This document shows positions 19,149 to 28,191 of a DNA stretch of 64,000 bases, piece by piece. A program made the translations under genes and the position numbers. The stretch is from Deltaproteobacteria bacterium (lineage in GTDB: Bacteria > Desulfobacterota > Syntrophia > Syntrophales > UBA2210), in assembly GCA_016933965.1 (NCBI GenBank), contig JAFGTS010000026.1, forward strand, positions 1 to 64,000, written 5' to 3'. The notes under the pieces are model-generated. The model was not told the DNA's origin. It did no database searches and saw nothing but the letters and a program-made list of their open reading frames with translations. The stretch's first letter is position 1, and each line of letters starts with the position of its first letter.

Positions 19149-20027
19149 TCATTCCCGGTGCCGACGGTTGCCATGCCCATGAGCGCTTCCCGTCATATAG
19201 GAGGCGTCGATGGTACGGTGTACCTGATTGTCCCTGTCGATTTCAGGAAGCTCATGATCGAAGACTGCCTTGAGAAAGGAAAGAATGATATTGAACGTGG
19301 CGCCCCAGAGGATCTCATCATTTCCGCCCGGTTCCCGGTGGATGAGACAGGGGAATTGCCATGAGACCGGTGATGTTCCATTTCCATCTCCGTGATGACT
19401 CAGAGAGAAGAAAGCGTAGTTTTCATCCCTGAAGAAGGCGGCAAGAGGAATTTCTACGACTTTTTCCACTTCCCAGTTGGGGCGGAACCGCCAGGGGGTT
19501 CTGACGAGACCGACCACGGGAAATATGACACGCGGGAAAAGGCTGAGAGTGTAAGAGGGCAGGGCTCCCAAAAACCGGACATTGAAAGGATTCAGCCGGA
19601 CCTCTTCCCATGACTCACGAAGGGCGTTCGCAAGGAACAGAACGACATCCCTTTTTTCCTCACTCCGTTGCCGCAGGTATTTTCGTGACCCGCCCCGCAG
19701 CATGGGGAAAATGCCGCTGATGATGAGGTTCATGAAGATCTTATCCGCCAGGGGGTTCAGCATGCCGCCGGGCGCGCTCAGGTCCCCGCTCTGCGGCACG
19801 TTCCGGGAACGTTTTATCAGTTGAAAAACAAACTCTCCCTCCCCGGCGGTTTCGTTCTCCCTGAAAAAGAGAGGAAGCAGTACGCCGGCCGCAAGCCATC
19901 TCCTGTCGCTTGTTCTCATGGTCCGGACCCGGGAAAATTGCTCGGAGAAATCCACCGGTGCTGTTCCCAGTCGCTTCAGGATCAGTTCATGGGTCTCGTC
20001 CCGATCTGAGAGGTTGTTCGCGTTCAT
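19149..20027 (-). CDS. NUDIX hydrolase, CoA-pyrophosphatase-like, with interrupted Nudix box
   Basis: 292 residues. The core LSAPGGMLNP and ALRESWEEVRL resemble the two halves of a Nudix box (Gx5Ex7REUxEExGU), but about 40 residues separate them instead of the usual short spacing. The REUxEE catalytic helix itself is intact. The general layout, with SGDLSAPGG before the box, resembles CoA/acyl-CoA diphosphatases. Good aggga site before the ATG. Likely the head of a minus-strand run into the aminotransferase. Confidence 0.75.
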   Translation of the reverse strand: MNANNLSDRDETHELILKRLGTAPVDFSEQFSRVRTMRTSDRRWLAAGVLLPLFFRENETAGEGEFVFQLIKRSRNVPQSGDLSAPGGMLNPLADKIFMNLIISGIFPMLRGGSRKYLRQRSEEKRDVVLFLANALRESWEEVRLNPFNVRFLGALPSYTLSLFPRVIFPVVGLVRTPWRFRPNWEVEKVVEIPLAAFFRDENYAFFSLSHHGDGNGTSPVSWQFPCLIHREPGGNDEILWGATFNIILSFLKAVFDHELPEIDRDNQVHRTIDASYMTGSAHGHGNRRHRE

Positions 20028-20101
20028 GTGCTGTTCCCTGACGAAAAAACGAGTATACGCTGCATATCACGGTTGCGCGTATAAAAACAAATATTCCCTG
20101 T

Positions 20102-21076
20102 TCATGGACGGCCTCTGCGGTACAGCGCCTCGATCCTCCGTTCGTACCAGCAGCCGCAGGGGAAGGGATCAATGAAACCGCAATGGCCGCCGTGAGGCTG
20201 GATTGACACCTTCAGGCGGGAACTGTTTCCAAGACGGCGGAAATCCTCAACGGGAATTACGGGGTCGTCCTCGGCGATGATAACGGTAACGGGGACCGTC
20301 ACGGATGCGAAAGGGGCTTTGGTGAGCGTGTAGCGGTCGAAATAATCACGGTGTCCCCCGAAGTCGGAATAGCACCTGATTATCGATTCGGTGATCTCCA
20401 GAATTGAACTCATGCGGAGTTCTTTTCGAAAATCATACCGGTCGGGAAAGGCGACCTGTTTTTTTCTCAGCGACCTCTTCCATTTCATCAGAAAGTAGGA
20501 ACGATAGATGAACAGGCCCTTATCAACGGCCAGTGTCGAATTGAAGGGATCAATGGGGGGACTCACGGCAACGATCTGTTCCAGGCCTTCTATGGGAGTA
20601 TCTCCCTGTCGCAGTGCGATGCGGAGCGCGTAATTTCCTCCCAGTGAGAATCCGATGATATAAAAGGGATTTCCCCGGGAAAAAGTGCTGATGCGGTGCA
20701 CCGCCGTCATTACTTCATCGATCAGTGCGCCGTGAAAAAGCCCCGGGTTCAGGGAATGCGTATCCCCGTGATCACGAAAGTTGAGCCGAAATATGTCATA
20801 GCCTTTCTTATAGAAGTATCTCCCCGTATGGAGCATGTAGGCGGACCCTGAATGACCTTCCCAGCCGTGAAGAAGCAGGATGAGCGGACGATCGTTGCGG
20901 TCGGGATGCTCTGAATGGTATCCCTGCAGGCGGACCCCATCCCCGCCGTCGATCACGACCGCTTTTGAAACCGCCATCATCGGGTTGGGACCGATGGTCC
21001 TGATCTTCATGCTTGCAAGGATGCTCTGGAGATGCGGATTCCGCGTCCAGCCTTTTGGATTGAATTGTTCCTCCAT
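20102..21076 (-). CDS. Alpha/beta hydrolase, YheT family
   Basis: 324-residue serine-hydrolase fold. HGWEGHSGS forms the oxyanion loop, GFSLGGNYALR carries the nucleophile Ser, EDDPVIP the acid and HGGHCGF the His. NPHLQSI near the N-terminus is typical of the YheT/EMB8 subfamily. The physiological substrate is unknown for the family. The gene stands alone, 74 nt upstream of the NUDIX gene on the same strand. Confidence 0.87.
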   Translation of the reverse strand: MEEQFNPKGWTRNPHLQSILASMKIRTIGPNPMMAVSKAVVIDGGDGVRLQGYHSEHPDRNDRPLILLLHGWEGHSGSAYMLHTGRYFYKKGYDIFRLNFRDHGDTHSLNPGLFHGALIDEVMTAVHRISTFSRGNPFYIIGFSLGGNYALRIALRQGDTPIEGLEQIVAVSPPIDPFNSTLAVDKGLFIYRSYFLMKWKRSLRKKQVAFPDRYDFRKELRMSSILEITESIIRCYSDFGGHRDYFDRYTLTKAPFASVTVPVTVIIAEDDPVIPVEDFRRLGNSSRLKVSIQPHGGHCGFIDPFPCGCWYERRIEALYRRGRP

Positions 21077-21148
21077 GGCTTGGTATAAATCATATATTAC
21101 CCGTTACTGTCAACCGGGTCGGCCCGCACCTCCACCTTTCGCGAAAAA

Positions 21149-21487
21149 ATGATCCTCACAGGCAGTCTTTTTCATGACGGTGCCGATCACGCTGAAGCCG
21201 CCGGAGTGATCGGGAAAACCGTCGCGGTCCATGAATCGATGCCCTTTGCCGTCTATTGCTTTCTGAAGCATCATGGATCGTTTGAGGAATGCCTTCTGTG
21301 CGCCGTGACAAACGGTGGTGACCGGGATACCTTGGGAGCAATGGCCTGCGCGATCTCAGGGGCCTTTCACGGTTTCGAGAAATTGCCGTCGTCATGGACC
21401 GGACTGCTTGAGAACCGGGAGTATATTGCCGGTCTCGCTGAAGGTCTCGCGGCCCGTTGCTTTAAGGCCCGGTTTTCTCGTCCGTGA
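21149..21487 (+). pseudogene. C-terminal remnant of an ADP-ribosylglycohydrolase
   Basis: About 110 residues matching only the last third of the ADP-ribosylglycohydrolase (DraG/ARH) fold: VHESMPFAVYCFLKHH and the metal-site loop NGGDRDTLGAMACAISGAFHG. The family is usually 250-350 residues; the N-terminal two thirds, including the first metal ligands, are absent. Upstream lies directly the divergent hydrolase. No ribosome-binding site precedes the ATG. It overlaps the thioredoxin gene tail-to-tail by 26 bp. Most likely a truncated relic. Confidence 0.7.
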
Positions 21488-22022
21488 GAAGCGGTTGAAG
21501 ATGTTCTTTCAGATCGGCCGGCTTCATGGGTCCGGTGAGTTTCTTTCGTTCAACCCCGTTCTTGAAAAGCAGGAACGAAGGCGTTTCGGTGATGCCGAAC
21601 CGTGACACGGTTTCAGGGGCGTCATCGACCTTCAGCCGGACCACCTTAATGGACCCGGCATAGGTGTGGGTCATGTATTCGAGGGCGGGGAGAGAGACCC
21701 GGCAGGATTCGCACGTGTCCGACCAGAAACAGACAAGCACCGGTCCCGGAAATGCCAGGACCTCATCGGAAAATGATCGATCCGACACTTCCACGACCGA
21801 TCCCAGGTACAGGGGCGCACCGCATTTCCCGCAGATGGGGCGGTCACTGACCCGTTCTTCCGGTACCAGGTTCCTGGTCCCGCATTCCATGCACCGGATG
21901 ATCAGTTCATCAAGAGCAGCACCGCAGCGGCCGCACCGGGGGGTGTTGCTCAGGTGCTCGGGAACGATCCGGTTCTTCTGACCGCATCTCAGGCATCTGA
22001 TAATGAATTCATTCTGCTTCAT
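21462..22022 (-). CDS. Thioredoxin-fold protein with two N-terminal zinc ribbons
   Basis: 186 residues. Two tandem four-Cys ribbons come first: CLRCGQ...CGRCGA (about 10-33) and CMECGT...CGKCGA (about 44-67). A thioredoxin domain follows with active site WSDTCESCRV and the cis-Pro in TETPSFLLF. Trx2/TrxC proteins have one such zinc ribbon; two is unusual. CESC instead of CGPC suggests altered redox potential. Expected role is cytoplasmic disulfide reduction. Partner reductase not in the window. Confidence 0.85.
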   Translation of the reverse strand: MKQNEFIIRCLRCGQKNRIVPEHLSNTPRCGRCGAALDELIIRCMECGTRNLVPEERVSDRPICGKCGAPLYLGSVVEVSDRSFSDEVLAFPGPVLVCFWSDTCESCRVSLPALEYMTHTYAGSIKVVRLKVDDAPETVSRFGITETPSFLLFKNGVERKKLTGPMKPADLKEHLQPLLTDEKTGP

Positions 22023-22085
22023 GGTGTCCCGTCCTGAAAGGCAACGAAGACCACTTGTATCGGTTTCCGGCGTTGGTTATTGCGA

Positions 22086-23075
22086 TCAGATAGAAATTTT
22101 TATTGTGCCACCCCTTCCGAGAATATCATGAAGATGTATATATCCCGCCAGGCGGCCGTCAGCATCCAGGACGGCAAGGGTGGTGATCTCATCACGCTGC
22201 AGTACTTCGATGGTTTCCGCCAGTGACGTGTTCTGATCAATGGTTTTTGGAGCTCTCGTCATGAGCTGGTCAACAATTGCTTTTGAAAAGTCGGTGCCCT
22301 TCTTGACGAAACGCCGCACGTCCCCATCCGTCAATATTCCCAGGAGCCTCTTTCCCTCATCGACCACGAGGACAAAACCGAGGTTCTTTTCGTCGATTTT
22401 TTCTATCGCCGCCAGGGACGGTGTTCCCGAGAGAACCAGAGGCATTCGATCGTCGCTGATCATGCAGTCCTTTACCGACGCCATCAGGCGCTGCCCGAGA
22501 TACCCGCCGGGATGAAATCTGTAAAAGTCCCGTTCACTGAAATTCTTTTTCTTGACGAGCGCGACCGCGAGGGCATCCCCCATGGCAAGCGTGGCCGTGG
22601 AGCTTGATGTCGGGGCCAGACCGAAGGGGCAGGCTTCCCTGGCCACTCCCACGTCGATGGCCACGTCACTCATGGTGGCCAATGACGACGATCTCTTGCC
22701 GGTAAAGGCAATAACCGGAATCCCGATATCCCTGATCCGTGAAATAAGGATATTTATTTCCATCGTTTCACCGCTGTTTGAGATCGCCAGGAGGACATCG
22801 TCGCGGTGAACGATTCCCAGGTCTCCATGCATGCCTTCCACAGGGTGGAGGAAGAGGGCAGGTGTACCGGTGCTCGTCAGGGTGGCCACGATCTTTTTCC
22901 CGATCAGGCCTGATTTTCCAATACCCGTCACGATCACCCGGCCCTTTGAACGGAAAATGAGGTCCACGGCCTTTGAAAAGTGGTCATCAAGTTTTTCTAT
23001 GAGGTTGAGAATGCTTTCCGCCTCTATTTTCAGGACGTCACGGGCATTCTGTAATATTACGGTGTCATCCGTCAT
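22086..23075 (-). CDS. kdsD: Arabinose-5-phosphate isomerase, KpsF/GutQ/KdsD family
   Basis: Interconverts ribulose-5-P and arabinose-5-P, the first step to Kdo in lipopolysaccharide. An N-terminal SIS sugar-isomerase domain (VTGIGKSGLIGKKIVATLTSTG, SNSGET) is followed by tandem CBS domains. The conserved HPVEGMHGDLG and APTSSSTATLAMGDALA segments are family hallmarks. Start is uncertain: ATG at 23075 gives a normal length (329 residues) but a poor ribosome-binding site; in-frame starts also lie at 23114 (ATG) and 23138 (TTG). Confidence 0.92.
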   Translation of the reverse strand: MTDDTVILQNARDVLKIEAESILNLIEKLDDHFSKAVDLIFRSKGRVIVTGIGKSGLIGKKIVATLTSTGTPALFLHPVEGMHGDLGIVHRDDVLLAISNSGETMEINILISRIRDIGIPVIAFTGKRSSSLATMSDVAIDVGVAREACPFGLAPTSSSTATLAMGDALAVALVKKKNFSERDFYRFHPGGYLGQRLMASVKDCMISDDRMPLVLSGTPSLAAIEKIDEKNLGFVLVVDEGKRLLGILTDGDVRRFVKKGTDFSKAIVDQLMTRAPKTIDQNTSLAETIEVLQRDEITTLAVLDADGRLAGYIHLHDILGRGGTIKISI

Positions 23076-23223
23076 GGGTTGATCACATACTCCCGGGAAT
23101 GTAGACTCGTACATATCACGTGCATGGTGTTGAATCAACAGTAAGATGGGTAATAGTCATGCGCCGGCACCGGCATGCGGTGCGGCCGGAGCGATGTCCC
23201 CCGGAAGCGCTACACCTTCGTTC

Positions 23224-23919
23224 TCACCTGATGTGGACCTGCTCCACCCAGTGTTCAAGTTTTTTTCCTATTACCTGAAGCTCGTCGCTGGAAAGGGATT
23301 CTTCATGCATGAAAGAGGGATCAACGGTTTTTGAAGGTATGAATTTCTGGAGCACCAGGCGGCGGGCTCCCGAAACAAGCCTTCCGATGCTGAGCAGGTC
23401 CCGGCGGGTGAGGAGTGAGCGTACTACGGTCGTGCGGAATTCATAATCAATTCCTGAGGCCATGACGGTCTCTATGCTTTTCCGAATGTCCGCCTTGGTT
23501 ACTTTTACCCGCGCGACCGATTCATATTTGGCCAGGGGGGCCTTCACGTCCATTGACAGAAAGTCGATGAGGCCCTTATCGATCAGTTCCGCGATTACAG
23601 CGGGACGGGAACCGTTCGTGTCGATCTTTATGATGTAGCCCATCGACTTGATCTCCTTTATGAAATCGACAATGTCGCCCTGCAGTGTCGGTTCTCCTCC
23701 CGTCACTGAAAGGGCGTCCAGTTTGTTCCGCCGTCTGTCGAGGAAGGAGAGTACGTCGGGAACGGGAACTAGATCACCGAAGAGCTCGGGAAGCACGAGC
23801 TCGGGATTATGGCAATAGGGACACCGGAAATTACAGCGGCGCGTAAATAGAACGGCACAGATCTTCCCGGGGAAATCGATGAGGGAGAATTTTTGCAGCG
23901 CGGCGATTTCCATTGTCAT
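23224..23919 (-). CDS. nrdG: Anaerobic ribonucleotide reductase activating protein (NrdG)
   Basis: Radical SAM enzyme that generates the glycyl radical on NrdD. The [4Fe-4S] motif CNFRCPYC (Cys29, Cys33, Cys36) and the GGEPTLQ SAM-binding motif are present. 231 residues. The start overlaps the nrdD stop by 4 bp (ATGA), so synthesis of the two is coupled. Transcribed from the NrdR-box promoter upstream of nrdD. Confidence 0.94.
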   Translation of the reverse strand: MTMEIAALQKFSLIDFPGKICAVLFTRRCNFRCPYCHNPELVLPELFGDLVPVPDVLSFLDRRRNKLDALSVTGGEPTLQGDIVDFIKEIKSMGYIIKIDTNGSRPAVIAELIDKGLIDFLSMDVKAPLAKYESVARVKVTKADIRKSIETVMASGIDYEFRTTVVRSLLTRRDLLSIGRLVSGARRLVLQKFIPSKTVDPSFMHEESLSSDELQVIGKKLEHWVEQVHIR

Positions 23920-26003
23920 ACTTTGAAAACGGTACGAGAAGCGAATTCCGCCTGCTTACCCTTGTTCCATTGTTTCACGGGCCGGAGGTAACCGACGACG
24001 CGGGTGAATACTTCGCAGGATTCACCGCAGGTGGGGCACGTCTCCTGTTCACCCTTCAGATACCCGTGATTCTGGCAGACGCTGAAGGTGGGAGAAAAGG
24101 TAAAATACGGCAGGTGATACTGTTCGCATATCCGCCGGACCAGTACCTTGATGGCCGATGCATCGTCTATCCGCTCACCGGCGTAGATGTGAAACACCGT
24201 TCCCCCGGTATAGCGGGTCTGAATGTCATCCTGCAGGTCGAGGGCCTCAAATATGTCATCCGTGTAATTCACCGGCAATTGCGTTGAATTGGTATAGAAT
24301 ACCGATGATGCACCGCCGTCACCGTTGGCGGTCGACAGGATGATATCGGGATACCGTTCCTTGTCCTTGCGGGCAAGGCTGTGTGACGTTCCCTCTGCCG
24401 GGGTCGCTTCAAGGTTGTAGTTGTTTCCCGTTTCTTCCTGAAACTCGAGGAGCTTGTCACGCATGAAATCAAGAGTCTCTCTGGTGAATTCGAGTCCTTC
24501 CGGGTCGGCGATCGATTTTCCGAGGAAATTGAGGCAGGCCTCATTCATTCCCACGAGGCCGATCGTGGAAAAATGGTTTTTCCAGTATTCTCCGAAACGC
24601 TCCTTCATGTGACGGAGATAATACTTCGTATAGGGATAGAGGTTTCCATCGGTGAACTTTTCGAGTACCTTGCGCTTCGTTTCCAGGCTTTCCTTGGCCA
24701 TGACCATAAGTTTCGTGAGACGTTCCCGGAACTCTTCCTTTGTCCCGGACAGGTAACCGATCCGTGGCATGTTCATGGTGATGACGCCGATGGAACCGGT
24801 CAGGGGATTGGAACCGAACAGACCGCCCCCCCGCTTTACCAGTTCGCGGTTGTCTATTCTGAGCCGGCAGCACATGCTGCGAGCGTCTTCCGGGCTCATG
24901 TCCGAATTGATGAAATTCGAGAAGTAGGGGACACCGTATTTTGCGGTCATTTCCCACAGGTTGTCGAGGTGGGGGTTATCCCATTCGAAGTGTCGGGTGA
25001 TGTTGTAGGTCGGTATGGGAAATGTAAAAACGCGTCCCTTCGCGTCACCCTCAGCCATCACCTCCAGGAAGGCCTTGTTCAGTATGTTCATCTCTTCCTG
25101 GAAATCCCCGTAGGTTTCCGTGAGTGGAACACCGCCGATAATGACGTTCTTGTCGGTGTAGTAGGGAGGAACCTCGATGTCGAGGGTCACGTTCGTGAAG
25201 GGTGTCTGAAAGCCGACGCGGGTCGGGACGTTGATGTTGAATATGAACTCCTGAAGGGCCTGTTTGACCTCGTTATAGGTAAGGTCATCGTATCGTATGA
25301 ACGGTGCGAGGAGGGTGTCGAAATTCGAGAATGCCTGTGCCCCCGCCGCCTCACCCTGCAGGGTGTAAAAAAAGTTGACCACCTGTCCCAGTGCGCTGCG
25401 AAGATGTTTCGCAGGCTTGCTTTCAACCTTTCCGGATGCCCCCTTGAACCCTTCAAGAAGCAGGTCGTAGAGGTCCCATCCCACGCAGTAAACGGACAGA
25501 AGGCTCAGGTCATGGATATGAAAATCACCGTTGTGCTGGGCCTGTCGTATCTCGTCAGGATATATTTTATTCAACCAGTACACCTTGCTGACTTCGGACG
25601 AGACATAATTATTGAGGCCCTGCAGGGAATAATCCATGTTGCTGTTCTCATTGATCTTCCAGTCCATCTTCTGAAGGTACTGGTCAACCAGGTCCACCTC
25701 CATCTTGTTCGCTATTTCACGGAGCCGGGCATGCTGGTCTCGATAGATGATATAGGCCTTGGCGGTTTTTCGGTATGATGAGTTGAGAAGAGCGTCTTCC
25801 ACGATGTCCTGAATTTCTTCGACGGTCATGATCTTGTCGTCAAAGAGTTTTTCAGCGAGAGTCAGGACCCTTATGGTCAAGCGCTGGGCGTCCTTTTCAC
25901 TGAACTCACCGGTTGCTTCTCCCGCCTTTGCTATGGCATTCGTGATCTTCGAAGCATCAAACTTGACCAGACGGCCATCGCGCTTCCTGATTTTGGTATG
26001 CAT
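23916..26003 (-). CDS. nrdD: Anaerobic (class III) ribonucleoside-triphosphate reductase
   Basis: Oxygen-sensitive glycyl-radical enzyme making deoxyribonucleotides. Visible in order: ATP-cone allosteric domain (about 1-95), reductase barrel, a C-terminal zinc site (CQNHGY...CPTCGESC) and the glycyl-radical loop VVGYLRPVKQWN with the radical Gly close to the C-terminus. 695 residues is typical. It is the first gene of nrdDG and lies divergent from purB across 189 nt. Confidence 0.97.
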   Translation of the reverse strand: MHTKIRKRDGRLVKFDASKITNAIAKAGEATGEFSEKDAQRLTIRVLTLAEKLFDDKIMTVEEIQDIVEDALLNSSYRKTAKAYIIYRDQHARLREIANKMEVDLVDQYLQKMDWKINENSNMDYSLQGLNNYVSSEVSKVYWLNKIYPDEIRQAQHNGDFHIHDLSLLSVYCVGWDLYDLLLEGFKGASGKVESKPAKHLRSALGQVVNFFYTLQGEAAGAQAFSNFDTLLAPFIRYDDLTYNEVKQALQEFIFNINVPTRVGFQTPFTNVTLDIEVPPYYTDKNVIIGGVPLTETYGDFQEEMNILNKAFLEVMAEGDAKGRVFTFPIPTYNITRHFEWDNPHLDNLWEMTAKYGVPYFSNFINSDMSPEDARSMCCRLRIDNRELVKRGGGLFGSNPLTGSIGVITMNMPRIGYLSGTKEEFRERLTKLMVMAKESLETKRKVLEKFTDGNLYPYTKYYLRHMKERFGEYWKNHFSTIGLVGMNEACLNFLGKSIADPEGLEFTRETLDFMRDKLLEFQEETGNNYNLEATPAEGTSHSLARKDKERYPDIILSTANGDGGASSVFYTNSTQLPVNYTDDIFEALDLQDDIQTRYTGGTVFHIYAGERIDDASAIKVLVRRICEQYHLPYFTFSPTFSVCQNHGYLKGEQETCPTCGESCEVFTRVVGYLRPVKQWNKGKQAEFASRTVFKV

Positions 26004-26040
26004 GGCTTCCCTCCAGATGAGCCCTCAACTGTACGCCCGA

Positions 26041-26089
26041 CCACAATATATAGTGCAGACATGCTAATACTAATACTATATGTAGTCAA
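26041..26089 (-). promoter_or_regulatory. nrdDG promoter with two NrdR-like boxes
   Basis: Minus-strand -35 TTGACT (26084-26089), 17-nt spacer, -10 TAGCAT (26061-26066). Box 1 is 26041-26056 (ccacaatatatagtgc), 14 of 16 positions like the NrdR box ACACwATATwTwGTGT. Box 2 is 26073-26088 (atactatatgtagtca), 12 of 16. The starts are 32 bp apart, about three helical turns, the usual arrangement. Box 2 lies in the spacer/-35 and box 1 at the likely start site, as expected for repression by NrdR. The nrdR gene is not in the window. Confidence 0.75.
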
Positions 26090-26128
26090 GAAAAAATTTT
26101 CCTGGTGACCGGATATCTCTTAAAATGC

Positions 26129-26155
26129 TTGACTATGCGCCGCACATCGTACTAT
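26129..26155 (+). promoter_or_regulatory. Candidate purB promoter
   Basis: TTGACT (26129-26134) followed after 15 nt by TACTAT (26150-26155). Spacing is short, so this is tentative. If real, it contains the upstream ATG at 26154 and supports the GTG at 26193 as the purB start. Confidence 0.35.
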
Positions 26156-26192
26156 GGAATACCGAACACAGACACCAGGAGGGGCTCCTTCC

Positions 26193-27494
26193 GTGATTCC
26201 GAGATATTCGAGAGATGAAATGACCGCCATCTGGAGTCCTGAAAATCGATTCAGGAAATGGCTTGACGTGGAGATCCTCGTCTGCGAGGCACTGGCGGAA
26301 AAAGGGCTTATACCACCGGATGCGATGAAAAACATTCGGGAACACGCAGGTTTTGACGTTTCACGGATTGATGAAATAGAAAAAACGGTCAAACACGATG
26401 TCATCGCTTTTCTCACGGCCGTTTCGGAGCGGGTAGGGCCCGACGCCCGCTTTATCCACATGGGGCTGACATCATCGGATATTCTCGATACTTCCTTCGC
26501 GGTTCTGCTGAAGGAGGCATCCGATATATTGCTCCGCGACGTGGACGACGTTCTGGAGATACTGAAGGACCGGGCTCAGGAATTCAAGAACACGCTGATG
26601 ATGGGCAGGTCTCACGGCATTCATGCCGAACCGATAACCTTCGGCCTGAAAATGGCCCTGTGGTTTCAGGAGATGGAACGAAACAGGATTCGTCTCGCCG
26701 CGGCGCGTGGATCGATCGCCTGCGGGAAAATAGCGGGTGCCGTGGGAACCTATTCGTTCATCGACCCTTCCATTGAAGAATACGTGTGCCGGAAACTCGG
26801 GATCACCCCGGCGCCGATCTCCACGCAGGTCGTCCAGCGGGACCGGCATGCCGAATTCTTTTCAGCCTGTGCCATCACCGCCTCTTCCATTGAAAAGTTT
26901 GCGACGGAAATACGGCACCTCCAGAGGACCGAGGTGCGGGAAGCCGAGGAGTATTTTTCACCCGGGCAGAAAGGGTCCTCCGCGATGCCTCATAAACGCA
27001 ATCCCGTTCTGTCGGAAAACCTGACGGGGCTGGCGAGGCTCATGCGGTCCTACGCCCTGGCGGCTATGGAGAACGCGCCGCTGTGGCACGAACGGGACAT
27101 AAGCCACTCTTCCGTGGAACGGGTGATCGGACCGGACGCGACGATACTTCTCGACTTCATGCTGTACCGTTTTGCCGGTGTAATAAAAAATCTGGTGGTG
27201 TATCCCGAAAGGATGCTGGAAAACCTGAACCTGACCCGTGGCGTCGTTTTTTCACAGATGGTTCTCCTGAAACTCGTTGAAAGCGGAGTGTCCCGGGAAG
27301 ATGCCTATGCCATGGTACAACGCAATGCCATGAAGTCCTGGAACGAAGGACGTCAATTCAGGGACCTGCTGCTTGAAGATGAAGAAGTGCGGTCCCGTCT
27401 GTCCGCCGAGGATATTGACCATATCTTCAGAACGGAAAATTTTCTGGGCCATATCGACTATACCTTTGAAAAGGTCTTCGGGAAGGGGTCATGA
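26193..27494 (+). CDS. purB: Adenylosuccinate lyase
   Basis: Catalyses two fumarate-releasing steps of purine synthesis (SAICAR to AICAR, adenylosuccinate to AMP). The superfamily signature GQKGSSAMPHKRNP is intact, as are the SHGIHAEP and HMGLTSSDILDT active-site segments. GTG at 26193 is chosen because AGGAGG lies about 10 nt upstream and the product then begins MIPRYSRDEM, as PurB usually does; an ATG at 26154 would add 13 atypical residues. 433 residues. The stop overlaps the next gene by 4 bp. Confidence 0.96.
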   Translation: MIPRYSRDEMTAIWSPENRFRKWLDVEILVCEALAEKGLIPPDAMKNIREHAGFDVSRIDEIEKTVKHDVIAFLTAVSERVGPDARFIHMGLTSSDILDTSFAVLLKEASDILLRDVDDVLEILKDRAQEFKNTLMMGRSHGIHAEPITFGLKMALWFQEMERNRIRLAAARGSIACGKIAGAVGTYSFIDPSIEEYVCRKLGITPAPISTQVVQRDRHAEFFSACAITASSIEKFATEIRHLQRTEVREAEEYFSPGQKGSSAMPHKRNPVLSENLTGLARLMRSYALAAMENAPLWHERDISHSSVERVIGPDATILLDFMLYRFAGVIKNLVVYPERMLENLNLTRGVVFSQMVLLKLVESGVSREDAYAMVQRNAMKSWNEGRQFRDLLLEDEEVRSRLSAEDIDHIFRTENFLGHIDYTFEKVFGKGS

Positions 27495-28090
27495 AAAAGA
27501 ACCTGTTGTGGATCGCGGCGATTCTTTGTTTTTCCTTTTCGGGCTGTGTGGTCATCGGGGGGTATGCCGACATGGCGCGGAACATCTCCCTTTCGGAGGA
27601 GTACCATGCAGTCCTGGCAAAATGGACACGGGGAAAAACGCTCTATTCACAGTTCGAAACGAAGATCCGCCTGGTTGCGACCTGTGTGACGGGGGAATTC
27701 ATGGAGGCATATATCGCAGAGAACACCAGGCTGTATAATGAAACGGACCGGGCCGCGGTTGAGCGCATGGAAGGTTTTATAAGGGACGATACGGGAGTTC
27801 TTGAGATCGTCTTTTATGCCTCGTCACCGAAGGAGGAAGTGAACGACTTCGCCTCGACGCCGTCCTCGTGGGTCGTTTTTCTGCAGACCACCGACGGAGA
27901 GAGGTTGGATCCCGTTGAAATCCGGGAAATCAAAGACATAACACCACAGGTGGAAGCATTCTTCCCCTATGTTCAAAAGCGATACGGAAAATTTTACAGC
28001 CTGCTGTTTCAACGACCGCAACCCACCGATACCTGCGAAGGGATCCTTGTCTTCACCGGCGTCGTGGGCCGGATTGAGTTGTCCTGGTGA
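27491..28090 (+). CDS. Hypothetical lipoprotein
   Basis: 199 residues with a signal peptide and lipobox FSGC (Cys19 expected to be lipidated). The rest is mixed alpha/beta with no recognised domain. It contains a Ser-Pro-Lys-Glu-Glu segment and several aromatic-rich strands. It is coupled to purB by an ATGA overlap but has no obvious functional link. Not recognised beyond an envelope lipoprotein. Confidence 0.75.
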   Translation: MKKNLLWIAAILCFSFSGCVVIGGYADMARNISLSEEYHAVLAKWTRGKTLYSQFETKIRLVATCVTGEFMEAYIAENTRLYNETDRAAVERMEGFIRDDTGVLEIVFYASSPKEEVNDFASTPSSWVVFLQTTDGERLDPVEIREIKDITPQVEAFFPYVQKRYGKFYSLLFQRPQPTDTCEGILVFTGVVGRIELSW

Positions 28091-28191
28091 TGATCAGGGG
28101 GGGCGACGCTCAGCGGCCAGGGGGCGATGCGACGTGTGCCCGTGAGGGAACATTCTCGAGAACATATTGATCGGAAACGGAGAGCGACGGA

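Noticed and set aside
23165-23205. gcaccg/cggtgc hairpin as nrdG terminator
   Set aside because: Short 6-bp stem with mismatches and no T tract on the minus strand.
24573-25778. 401-codon open frame opposite nrdD
   Set aside because: Antisense shadow of a long conserved gene; no family resemblance and no ribosome-binding site.
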